The translations under genes were made by a program, and so were the position numbers. From contig JACCGJ010014426.1 in NCBI GenBank assembly GCA_013407085.1, forward strand, positions 115,309 to 179,308: DNA of 64,000 nucleotides, given 5' to 3'. Every line of letters starts with the position of its first letter. Positions within the stretch are counted from its first letter, which is position 1. The notes below the pieces were generated by a model, which worked only from the letters and a program-made list of their open reading frames with translations, made no database searches and was not told the origin of the DNA. Origin of the DNA: Atriophallophorus winterbourni. Its lineage: Eukaryota > Platyhelminthes > Trematoda > Plagiorchiida > Microphallidae. Below, piece after piece: positions 54,603 to 64,000 of the stretch.

Positions 54603-55699
54603 TTCTACGTAATTATTTGTATTATTTTTATATCAATGCAAACTTTCAAATTTAGCAATTAAGAAAGTCGACAAAGATATAGTAGGTAAAGCTGTGTAAT
54701 CGGAATGTATCTATGATTATGAAATATTGATCGGAAGGAACTATCAGATGCAGTTAACCGTATCCGACACAATATAATTCCTCTACAACGAATGCAGTCC
54801 TTTTTCACTTAATTTTATCTCTCGTGGTTGTGTATTCAACCCTCAATTCGGAACGCAAATGTACGTGTGTTGCCAAAGAAACTTCAACTGACTACGCAAG
54901 TACGCTGATGATTTGTGATTTAGCCGCTAACTACACTGCTGTGTACATGATGAACTATGTACCTTGTGAAGTGGATCATTTTCAAGATGACATTGAAATT
55001 TGATCGAGAGACATAATTGGTTAATGAACAAAATTTGAGAAAGATTCGCTCGTAGTTGCAAATTGGTGCCTTGATCTGAGGTATCGTTTAACACATGGAA
55101 CAGCAAGATACATTAATTCGGTTAGAATACTGAGCAGATATATCGATTAATTTACAGATGATCTGCAAGTATCTCAATAAATGAAGAGCATTCGTGTTAG
55201 ATCCCTGGATAGTTTCAAAGTAAATTTCACCACAAGCGTGTGTAGAATGGTAGGCATTTTGCCAATGAATATTCAAAATGTTCTCGGAATTATGAAAATA
55301 TACATACTTCGGAGTTATCTTTGGAGACCATTACTCCATGGCTACGAAAGTTCTTCGCATTTAATCGAATTTAGCAAGTTGGTGCAAATACGGCGATGGG
55401 TTTGTGTAATTCTGTGACGGAAGCGATTACGGCATCTCGCCTTCTCCGACTTTACCCAATGTCAATCCCACCATAAGTCATGAAATTGTGATCACCGGTA
55501 AAAATCCACTTTGTCAATGGTTTTAGTTTTGTCGTGAAAAATTGAAAGGATTGGTCAATATGGCGTTGCATATATTCAAGGTACTTATCAAATCTATAGA
55601 TAAATCGATTAGTACATGATTTTTAGAATTTTTGATTATGATCATACCATTGCGTATCTCGAAACTTATGTGAGCTTGTGATCGAATATATTGTATAAC
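54603..55699. other. No recognised feature
   Basis: AT-rich; small ORFs only. Confidence 0.45.
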
Positions 55700-55850
55700 A
55701 AACTTTGAACTTGTTAGCCACTGTTGGATGAAGCTTGCATGACAAAACAATTCAATCGCATGCGACCACATACATACATGTAGATGTATGTATTTCTTTT
55801 GTACAAAACCTGCAGCCAGTTTTGTGCTTTTGTGTATCAGCATGAGTTCA
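55700..55850 (-). repeat. R2 fragment
   Basis: TTAGCCACTGTTGGATGAAG, GCATGACAAAACAATTCAAT, CATACATGTAGATGTATG hairpin, CAGCCAGTTTTGTGC and TCAGCATGAG. The ribozyme is degraded. Confidence 0.55.
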
Positions 55851-55884
55851 ATAATACTGAAATTATAAACAAAATTGAGTTTGA

Positions 55885-56080
55885 AAAACAATGCTGAGTA
55901 AACAAGGTTATACTTGAATGCCACTCTTGCACAACGAAAGACGATGTTCAAACACAGAATCACAAAGCGATTCGTGGTCAAGCACTCAAAGCGCATATCG
56001 ATGACCAAAGTGATGTGTTGCTCACTCGCTTCAGCGGTACAAACACAAGCAAAATATACCATACTTTTTGGAGTGTAATT
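55885..56080 (-). repeat. R1 fragment, ribozyme missing
   Basis: CAAGGTTATACTTGAATGCC, GACGATGTTCAAACACAGAA, GAATCACAAAGCGATTC hairpin, GGTCAAGCACTCAAAGCGC, AAAGTGATGTGTTGCTCAC. It is broken after the body and followed by unrelated sequence. Confidence 0.75.
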
Positions 56081-56089
56081 TCGGGGAAT

Positions 56090-56275
56090 TTCGAGTAAGG
56101 TTGGAACGATCAAACTTTTCAAAGGCATGTTGACGGGTTAAACACATCGCGTTAAGAAACCAAATCTAAACAATTTTCTTGCATTTCTATCTGACGCACA
56201 CCACGACCGGTTTGCTGCTATTTGCATTCATCAGTGAGGGACAGTATGATCAGAACCCGCGTCCCATTAAACATG
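56090..56275 (-). repeat. R2 repeat with degenerate ribozyme
   Basis: TAAGGTTGGAACGATCAAAC, GTTGACGGGTTAAACAC, TTGCATTTCTATCTGACGC, then the complement of CTGATGAATGCAAATAGCAG followed by CAAACCGGTCGTGG. Core G12 is C, so inactive. Confidence 0.7.
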
Positions 56276-57790
56276 GGAGGTATGGTAACCCAGGTTTGAA
56301 CTTGTAAGACAGAGGTTGAATTAAGATAGCACAATCAAAGTATTGACACTAATGAGCAAAACCCACGGTCTTAAAAAGGATATCCATATATACATTCATT
56401 CCAATCGCACACTCTTAAATAGTTTCTTTTGCTGATTTTCACCTATCTTGTTTGCATTAAACTAATCCAGCATTGGCTTTGATATTAAAATGTTTTTCAC
56501 ACGTTATCCACTGGTTCAATGCGTTCATATCACAATTGGATGATAAAGATTAAAATCTATTATGAGTTTTTTTGAACGATATGGAAATATACAATTATGG
56601 ATGTTTCAATGCTACTTCTAAAATTATTTCTAATTTTAAGACAAAACCAAATCTATTTCCTACAGTCACCAGAAGAATTTTCCGTATTAGTTTTTAAAAA
56701 CAACAAAGACGCATCACAATATGAACTATTTCGTTTTTCACAAATATTTGTGAGTATTGGTATCGAACGTTTTCAAGGTGCCGAGCTCAAATGTAGCACC
56801 GTAAATGGACGTAAATCGAATAATTAATGATCATTACAAAGGGTAACACATGACATACTCGCTAAATCTGAGTTCTTTACTCTGGGGAATGTGAATTTTC
56901 ACTAGGAATATTACGAACGTTTCTCAGATGGTTCATAAACGGAACTTGGGATTCAACAAATGAGGTAAAATTGCACAAAAATCTAAGATAAAACTCATTC
57001 GCTAATTACAGGACACCAGACAAGCCCAATTTAAACAAACCTCGATAATACATTTCACGCAAGTTAAATGCATTATTTCCGCAGCGCAATATGATTGATA
57101 GCCAACGGCTTTGGTTTGAACGAAATAATAACACTGCAGTCTCAAGACTCGGTCATTGTGTGCGCTACACCTAGAAACAGCACGTTATTTCGAAATTATT
57201 TCTGGAGAAAATAAAGTTTCTTACCAATTCGGACAAATAACACTTTTTCACATGTGATATACTTACTAATAATAATATTGGTAAAGATTCCCACCCAATC
57301 AAAACCGAAGTAGCTAAATCTCAATGTTTTTCTACAACTACTACACCAATATCGCTGTCTTGAACATCGCAATATCATCGTTTCTTTATCCTAGTCGCTT
57401 CAAACTATCTTTGTCGTAGAACATTTGAGAAAACCTTTATCTCTCTGATTCTGTGCAATTCATTATCTTGAGCCGTTGGTATTAAATATTAATACAGGGC
57501 TAAGCTTTTGACATTTTCGAATAAAATTTTTAATTACTTTAAATTATCTTCCTCAAACCTATCAATAGTTCTCTACATTCAGCAGAATTTTGCAAATGAC
57601 CTAGTTCGTAGAACAAAACAACGTCAAGGCAGTATAATCGTTTGAGTGTTAAATTGTAGTAATGATTTTGCGAACCATTAATTATTTATTTCAATTATTC
57701 AATGTGAGATTACCCAAAATTACTCAGGAAACATTTTCAAATATTGAAACTCTAAGTGTACTCAACGTGCTAAAATATTATTTGTAAACT
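56276..57790. other. No recognised feature; one 76-codon plus ORF
   Basis: The ORF at 56,597-56,827 starts with a hydrophobic stretch (MDVSMLLLKLFLILRQ) and has no known relative. The rest is AT-rich. Confidence 0.3.
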
Positions 57791-57794
57791 AGTT

Positions 57795-58090
57795 CCGATT
57801 GTATGCCACTGTTGGAAAAGGTTGATATGACCGACCTGTTCAATCACAAGCAGATTGAGCTGGACTCACGATCATGATCAAAAAACACAATTCATGCTTA
57901 TCCAAATTATGGATTTAACCCGTATCCAAACTTAATCAACAATGACGTGCAAGTGCAAATAGTTTTCCGTTCTTCCAATGTTTCAATCGCATGCGGATCC
58001 TGATCATGATGTCCAGCATGAAGAATGTAAACCCGTTATGAAGTATGTCTACGATTGAAATTCATGCACCTGAATTTCAATTTTATTTTT
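57795..58090. repeat. R2 repeat, inverted arrangement, degraded
   Basis: Opens in minus sense (GTATGCCACTGTTGGAAAAG, GTTGATATGACCGACCTGTT) and closes in plus sense (CCAATGTTTCAATCGCATGC, GATCCTGATCATGATGTCC). The ribozyme is reduced to AGCATGAAGAATGTAAACCC. The overall layout resembles the 54 kb cluster. Confidence 0.65.
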
Positions 58091-59027
58091 TTCCAATATG
58101 AATTTTCGAGTTAATTTTTTTGTTCAAATATTTCGCAATCTCAAATCCAACTCTATAAAATATTTATGTATTTTTATTTAATTTATCACTATAATATATC
58201 AGACGACGGTTAATCTTTCGTCCGCTTTGGGTTCTACTGCAAATTGAAATTAATGGTTATCGAGAAACGCTATTAGTTTATTCACAAAATAAATTTCGGC
58301 AACCCGTGACACATCTTAACCGCCCAAAGTTTATTGATCTTTAATCCTAATGTTCTCTCCAGCTTTGGACTGAATTAACCCACGCTTGTATGCACAAAAA
58401 CGATTTGATCCCTTGATCCAAACACGAACACTTTCACTCGATTAACAATGGTTGGATTGTACACAAATTATACTTTAAGTTGTCCCGCAACGGAGACTTG
58501 GACCGATCGATTGCTTCATAGCATGCTGTGAAATATACTTATAATGTATGACTTCATTCTGCATGCAATCATTACGCAATCTGTTCACTTATATCGGTGT
58601 CTAGCAATTTCAGGATTGCCATCTAAGCTAAATGAAGTTGGCTGTGCGATCACGAATGACCTTAAAACCTTCGGTGAGTATAAAACCTAAAGATGTGCTT
58701 ATATGATATTGTGAAAAATATTTTTGACCGATCTGGAAACCATATTAATGAAAAGGAAACATCGTAATGTATCGGTAACGTTTTGCTTCTAACATAGAAG
58801 CTTCGTTAGATCAAGGGTGTCAGTAGGAACAGACATCAGATTTAAATTGCATGAACTGTAGCAGTATTACGCTAACTAATGAACTGCACAGGCCATTATG
58901 GAGGCTACGCTTGTTGATATAGCCAGGCAAGATTAAGATCATCTAGCCTAATGTTTAATCACTACGTTGTTTTGATTGTGTAATGCTTCTTTTGTAATAA
59001 CGAAGATGCTATATATATCAAGATTCA
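58091..59027. other. No recognised feature
   Basis: AT-rich; nothing recognised. Confidence 0.5.
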
Positions 59028-59100
59028 AGATTCAAGACATATGGTGAAAAAGCAAATAGCTGTACAATACCATAGGATATACGTATAAAAATTAAACAAA
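59028..59100 (-). repeat. CR1-like LINE 3' tail, subfamily B
   Basis: Complement of TCTTGAATCTTGAATCTTGA followed by the complement of CCTATGGTATTGTACAGC. Matches the 34.4 kb and 6.9 kb tails. Confidence 0.7.
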
Positions 59101-59184
59101 TCAAACTTTAATTTTTGCACTCATGAGGTTCAAAGGATGAGCAAAAGTAATTTCAATTGTCACATGAAGAAAGGAAATTTCGAA

Positions 59185-59895
59185 TTAAAATATATGTTTG
59201 GGTAATTTGATTTCCATGTGTATGTTAGAAGGAATTACTAAGGGATTTCGACTTGTATTCCTGTGCTCATTCTGACGTGTTTGAAGATATTTTTCCAGTG
59301 TAGCCGCCAAGTATGTTTTGAAGAAGCCCGTCATATGACTTGTTAGAAAAGTGTGTTGCAAATGATTTGGTCCATCTCCTTTGTAATTGGATGATTGGGG
59401 TATCCTGAGGGTACTCGCAACGGCACACTCCCGTACTGCTATCGTTTCTGCAATGGAAACACACTGTTTGTATTCGTGTTGTTGTTGTTGTTCAACAGCC
59501 TTCACCGTATTGAACGAATCTAAAACACCTTAAATGATTAGACGGCGCTCGTTGCTCTTCTAATAACACCGTGACGTCCTTTGCATTTTCACCAGGCTGT
59601 ATCGGCGTAGAATCGAGTATTGCACTCGAGAAATTCACGTAGCAAGTGAGAATTTGAAACAGGAGTTTCTTTTCATTCTTAGTGTTTAGTGTTGTTTTCA
59701 GTAGACGTGGTTCATCGTAATGTGTGGTTACGAACCAAACGCGTAACTGCTGTAGATCTGATGGTTTCCGAACCCTTCATCGTACAGAAGTTGGACCACT
59801 GGTAGATTACGATCTGTTGTAACCACGAATATTAAACAGAACTGCATGGAAAAAATTAATCAAATTGATTTCAACATACGTACCTTCCCCTTCAT
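59185..59895 (-). pseudogene. Protein-like island of unknown identity
   Basis: Three overlapping minus-strand open stretches look protein-like: 59,492-59,776 (KPSDLQQLRVWFVTTHYDEP, LLFQILTCYVNFSSAILDST, KDVTVLLEEQRAPSNHLRCF), 59,185-59,505 (105 codons, ending KLPKHIF) and a start at 59,895 giving MKGK. The last, if a 42-nt GTACGT...CAG segment (59,883-59,842) is an intron, continues FCLIFVVTTDRNLPVVQLLY. A good acceptor-like TTTCCATTGCAG lies at about 59,455. No family is recognised. It could be a decayed gene, an unknown mobile element, or chance. Confidence 0.3.
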
Positions 59896-59954
59896 CTAAA
59901 TTTTTTATTGGTGTAAAATGCTTATTTCTATGAATTTCCATCAAATACTGCTCA

Positions 59955-60125
59955 CAAACGTTTTCTTGCTGTTTGCGTTCATAAGGTAGGGACAGTAAGA
60001 TCTAGATCCGCATTCGCATTTTGGTTTAAAATTATGAAGTTTTCACCATGTGTATGCGCTTTTGTGCTTGAACAGATTGGTCGTATCAACCTCATCCAAC
60101 ATTGGCTTACAAACTCAGAGTATGA
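59955..60125. repeat. R2 repeat, inverted arrangement, ribozyme degraded
   Basis: Left half in minus sense (TTCTTGCTGTTTGCGTTCAT, AAGGTAGGGACAGTAAGATC), right half in plus sense (TGTGCTTGAACAGATTGGTC, CAACCTCATCCAACATTGGC). Confidence 0.65.
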
Positions 60126-61019
60126 TGTCGGGTAGAAATAAAAGCTAGCTTCCTAGAGATGATTTGGCCGAATATTTACTGGTGAGTTTTAAAAAGCTGA
60201 GACTTGAAATGGTGTGCTAATTGAACGTTTTATGCAATCGTGTTAAAATCATTCCTCTCGGGATGAGTTACTTGGATGATTTTGACAATGTTATTCGATA
60301 AAAACATAACATCTGTGCTGATTTGCTAAATTAAAATAAGAATTTCGCATTTTGGTGACAAATTGTAAGGCAGCGAAAAGAGATCGGCATTTTAATTCAT
60401 GCGAAAACCACAGATTTGACCCATTAGCTTGATTGCACAGGCTTCGAGGGCACTCGACACAACGTAATACAAGTTATCACCCGCTATTCATACTTCCTTT
60501 TCATTTGTGTCACACTCGATCCCTTTTAAAGTTGATTATAATTCCACATCACACGAGGAAGTCAATTGACCGAAGGTGTTTATCAAGCACATACCAAGTA
60601 ACAAAGCATCACAAATGCATTTTACACAGAAAAATCCCGTTTACACACTTCCTTCATGAAAATCTCTATACCGGTTTTCATTTTAATCGGGTTTATCAAG
60701 TTATTTTTTGCTAATTAGTTCAATTCAACCTCTCACTTCGTTGGTCTTCTATGACCGACCTTGCTGACTTGCATATCGTTCGATAGTGGTTGACGTTGAC
60801 TGTTTTTCCGTGTTTTCAAGAGAGTGCTTCCACACGTTCCGTTCTCATACAATCCTTGCGAACGTCGTATTAATAGGGGTTCGTGATTGTTTTCGTCGGA
60901 CTTTTCTGCACTTTCGTGTCTTGTATTGTGCCGGTGGGTGGTGCCTGCCATATTAGCTGTCAGATGGTGATGAGCACTTGTCGCCTAAGTACTGCACCAC
61001 CTTCAATTTAGGAACCTGA
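60126..61019. other. No recognised feature; two unassigned ORFs
   Basis: Plus ORF 60,433-60,714 (His/Thr-rich, 93 codons) and minus ORF 60,733-60,951 (72 codons) match nothing I recognise. The latter lies just downstream, in the same orientation, of the RTE C-terminus and may be its trailing sequence. Confidence 0.35.
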
Positions 61020-61420
61020 AATAAAGACAAAATATAAGTTCAGTTCAGTCTTCTCCGTGCCGGGTGGCACATGAGGCGAAGACAACTTCACGCCAGTGGT
61101 TCCGGTCTGTCGCTGCTTCCGTTGCCGTCTGCACCGTGAATCCTTGTGCATGTAGTTCGCGTTCCAACGTTCTGCGCCAAGTTTCCTTGGGCCGTCCCCT
61201 TTTTCGTTTTCCTTGCGGATGCCAGTGCATGGCTACCTTCGTATGCGAACTGGGATCCATCCTGCAGACATGACCGAACCACGGATCTGTTGTCATCGTT
61301 TCCGTAGCAATGTAGGTTTTACGGGATAGGGTTGCTAGCCCTAAGCCCAACCCTCCTCCTTTATCAGACGGGCTTGGGACCGTCCTTGGCGGAGTTGACA
61401 AAATATACAATATGACCTAA
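61020..61420 (-). pseudogene. RTE (BovB-type) LINE ORF C-terminus
   Basis: Minus ORF 61,045-61,410: FGHVCRMDPSSHTKVAMHWH, PQGKRKRGRPKETWRRTLER, ELHAQGFTVQTATEAATDRN, WREVVFASCATRHGED. This wording (GHV.RM....P..AL.W.P.GKR.RGRP..TWRR..E.EL......W......A.DR..WR..V.ALCA.R) is the classic carboxyl end of RTE/BovB-type ORFs. Only the last 90 or so codons remain; upstream the family relation stops near 61,330. This family is distinct from the RTE-like copies elsewhere in the window. Confidence 0.88.
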
Positions 61421-61734
61421 ATAAGTATCGTGCGATCAAACGTTGAAGGTTTGTGCTTGACCAGCTCACGTTTGTGGCAGCATTCATGCTAAAAACATAT
61501 GTAAATCCAAACTGACTATGGTGAAGCCCAAATAAAAAGCTGATCAGTGCCTGTGGTTTAGCAATATGGCTGTTTGTTCGCATGTATATTTATGCGCGTC
61601 TACTGAAGGACTTGAAGTCCTCTTCTCACAATCAACTAAATTATTACAATGTGTATTTCCATTGCAGTACAACATTTCCAGTGAGTGTTACCATGTGTAA
61701 AATTACAAATTAAATAAAAAACACATAGGTTTAA
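61421..61734. other. No recognised feature
   Basis: No repeat or motif recognised. Confidence 0.45.
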
Positions 61735-61990
61735 GATTCAATAATGTATGCTCACAAAATCACATAACTTCACAATGACCATGGCATATTAAGTATTCGT
61801 TCATGAAAAAGAAATCACAAATAATCATGTAGAGTCACGTATAATCTAGATGAATACTTACCACGAGTCAATAAAGTGGTGTTGTCAAATCGTTATACAA
61901 CAAATACGTGTCCAAATTTCGAATGAAAGTTTAGACGCTGGGAGCGGTAACAATAGTTTGGGTTTAGGTTCATTTAAAGCAAGAGACCTA
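61735..61990 (-). repeat. CR1-like LINE 3' UTR, subfamily A
   Basis: Collinear with 6,185-6,440 (-): GATGAATACTTACCACGAGT, GGTGTTGTCAAATCGTTATA, CAAATTTCGAATGAA. Any ORF read across it on the plus strand is antisense to the UTR. Confidence 0.75.
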
Positions 61991-62193
61991 GTAAAAATCG
62001 TGGAAAATGGAATAAAGATGATTAAAAAAATTATCAAAGATGTAAACATCAATCGACCGATATAAAGAAATTAAATATCTATTTTATTGAGAATTATTAG
62101 TTACACTCTTTATAAATTTCTTCGGGATCGCTGAACTCTAAAATCAGAACAATAATTCCGCATCTTGTAAGCAGGTAATGCAGACAAAATATT

Positions 62194-62580
62194 ATGGTCA
62201 ATTCTGCAGAGTCTCATATTTTTGAAACGTTCTTCACAAAACGAGGAACTCGCATATTTGATGAAACATTGCTATTTTATGTGGAAGATGAATAATCCGA
62301 TCCTATTTCAGTTGTTAGGTCACAAAGTGAAATTCGAGAAAGAATTCTCCGTGGTTTAGGCGGTTCCCTACAAAACGAAAACTTTGTTGGGGTAATTAGA
62401 GGATTGCTGGGGAAATAGCCAACAAAATATTTAGACCAAACTTATGTGTTTAGAAACGATTACTTCACAATCTGTAATTGCGTTTGCCAATATCGACATC
62501 GACCCAACCGGAGTAAGCAATATCACAGGGTGTTATATGCAACAAGTGAAATTAAGGAAGGGATATCCTCCGCTTTAATC
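62194..62580 (+). pseudogene. Protein-like island with in-frame stop, unknown identity
   Basis: From ATG 62,194 a frame runs with one TAA (62,293) to TAG 62,416: HIFETFFTKRGTRIFDETLL, FYVEDE, stop, SDPISVVRSQSEIRERILRG, ENFVGVIRGLLGK. A second stretch at about 62,455-62,577 reads SQSVIAFANIDIDPTGVSNI and QQVKLRKGYPPL. A GTAATT...TGTTTAG segment between them resembles a 62-nt intron, but splicing it does not keep the frame. Unidentified. Confidence 0.25.
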
Positions 62581-63185
62581 ATGTATTTTAGCTCACATAA
62601 TGTAGACTAAAGACATAAACAAAAACACTCAGTTGACACTTTTAATATAAAACTAGGATTCTGTGAAAAAATGAATCGTATTTGTGAAATATTGGGTATC
62701 ATTATGGTCAATTTGTTGTTTCAATAAATCAATACATTTATAGAATATTATTAAATTTATCCGTAACTGGATTTATTAAAAATGTTTATTATGGTTATTT
62801 GATAACCTTGAAATTTAACAATCAATCTTACGTAAAAAATAAAAAAATGCATGCAACTACTAGATGTTTTGAACAATCTTTTTTACTTACTCTGCACACC
62901 ACTTAACGAGGTTATACCCAAATCAGCCCTACTTCGTATACAATTGATGGACGTTTCTTTGTCTGGTTTCACAAAAGTAAATCTTGAATGACAGGTGAGA
63001 TAATCCGTAGACCAGAGTGAAATGCTACACAAAGACAATGTTCAGTTACCCAAAATAGTTGATTCGGATCTGATTGTATTGCCCACATAATTCAAATGTT
63101 GTCCTATAATTTCCTAAAGATATCGAGTAAGAGAACCAGTGTTAGCAGATGACTATAAGGATAGAACCAAATTATATGGTTTAAT
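62581..63185. other. No recognised feature
   Basis: AT-rich; nothing recognised. Confidence 0.5.
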
Positions 63186-63189
63186 GTAA

Positions 63190-63380
63190 TATGTTGGGAA
63201 AGTCTGCCACAGTTGAACGCCACAATCTGTTTTTGTTGTTTGTCTTCCTCAGGTGGAGACAGGGGGTTGAGATTCAGTGAACCTTCTAATTGCGCTAAAG
63301 TGGTACCCAAAGTTATACTTGAATACCATTCTACGTACTCATTTAAACAGTAGCATTCAAGTATAATTTTGATTTCGACT
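63190..63380. repeat. R1 fragments, mixed orientation
   Basis: Minus-sense piece with the complement of CTGAGGAAGACAAACAAC (damaged ribozyme) and CCAAAGTTATACTTGAATAC, followed by the opposite-sense scrap CAGTAGCATTCAAGTATAAT. Confidence 0.6.
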
Positions 63381-63884
63381 GTTAAATTTCACATTAAATC
63401 ATCATTATGGTAATCCGATGATTAGTCGATGGTGTACAAATCTCCTCTTGAACATATTTTCATAAAAAGTAGAGAAGCTTCACAAAAGATTCCGAAAAAC
63501 CTAATTTTCTGACAATGTGCATAAAGTGTATACTATTTTGAATGCAGAAATTCGATTCAATGTAGGGTCAGTTTGGTAAATATATCGAGAATATCATTGC
63601 TAAATAAAACTGACCTTCGGTTTACTAACTAATATGACTTCATTTGAGAAAAAACTTTGGATTTATCACAAGCGCTGCAACTTGCTGGACGAATACTAAG
63701 CAATGATTCATTTTTAAAGACCAGGCCAAAAGATTTGTCAATTTGTCAAACTAAGATAAAGTGGAATACAGAACTAATATCTTCTCAGCACGAGATTTGA
63801 TGTCCATCATAGACCTGAATTTAATGATAACGTAAGAAATCAGAATTCAAGGATTTATGCTACAAAATTGAATACATCACCCAT
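63381..63884. other. No recognised feature
   Basis: AT-rich; nothing recognised. Confidence 0.5.
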
Positions 63885-63975
63885 CAGGTAGGGACAGAAT
63901 GATCAGGATCCGCATGAGCTTGAAAGAGTGGAAGAATGCCACTTGGTTGAAGTAAGTACGACCCAAACAGTTTAA
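63885..63975 (-). repeat. R2 fragment at right edge
   Basis: CATCAGGTAGGGACAGAATG, ATCAGGATCCGCATGAGCTT, GAATGCCACTTGGTTG, AGTACGACCCAAACAG. The strand carrying the ribozyme is minus; the catalytic half is cut off. Confidence 0.65.
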
Positions 63976-64000
63976 TCGAATACATGTATATATATATATA

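Noticed and set aside
55523..56128. 201-codon minus ORF
   Set aside because: It runs through R1 and R2 repeats in the middle and carries no domain; its length is fortuitous and the composition is AT-driven.

Overview
The window looks like animal genomic DNA from a flatworm, most probably a digenean trematode. This rests on three things: the mix of CR1-like and RTE-like LINEs, the hammerhead-ribozyme repeats of the kind known from schistosomes and Penelope-like elements, and AT-rich DNA with no clear host gene. It is not bacterial: there are no operons, no long ORFs and no CRISPR. Almost everything recognisable is transposable-element wreckage in several layers. No host gene could be named with confidence.

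CR1-like (jockey-superfamily) LINEs. The best copy is at 33,030-36,808 (minus): ORF1, AP-type endonuclease, reverse transcriptase and C-terminal domain, broken by frameshifts and by a small nested LINE. About twenty shorter copies fall into subfamilies by 3' end, called A, B, C, D, E and II here. Some end in TTGAATC-type repeats and C ends in GAATT-type repeats. A second LINE group, called RTE-like here, has its own 5' UTR, endonuclease, reverse transcriptase and a Cys/His tail. Its copies lie at 7,930-10,355 (-), 13,845-15,790 (-), 21,535-22,490 (-), 37,880-38,215 (+), 41,690-45,310 (+), 47,130-50,215 (3' part inverted) and 53,545-53,875. A third family F (45,700-46,160 and 52,440-53,045, +) and a distinct RTE C-terminus (61,020-61,420, -) are also present. 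A decayed pogo/Tigger DNA transposon with TA target duplication (11,930-12,811) sits inside a CR1 copy. Nested insertions give a relative chronology.

The most interesting system is a dispersed family of short (about 234-242 nt unit) repeats, R1 and R2, each carrying a type-I hammerhead ribozyme motif (CTGATGA, short stem II with AAACA loop, GAAA, palindromic ACCGGT helix III, cleavage NUH). At least twenty copies or fragments are scattered over the window, as single, tandem and inverted arrangements. Several have target-site duplications (14, 13, 10, 7 and 6 bp). The best cluster, 54,072-54,588, has three ribozymes with intact cores and one complete 234-nt unit bounded by two of them on the plus strand. 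The properties match retrozymes or Penelope-like pseudo-LTRs: RNA monomers released by self-cleavage, possibly circularised and re-inserted. R1 and R2 are diverged homologues whose main hairpin shows a compensatory base change.

The remaining intervals hold microsatellites (CTAT, CAG, AGT, AT), a few unassigned short ORFs and two protein-like islands (59.2-59.9 kb minus and 62.2-62.6 kb plus) that may be relics of spliced or mobile genes.
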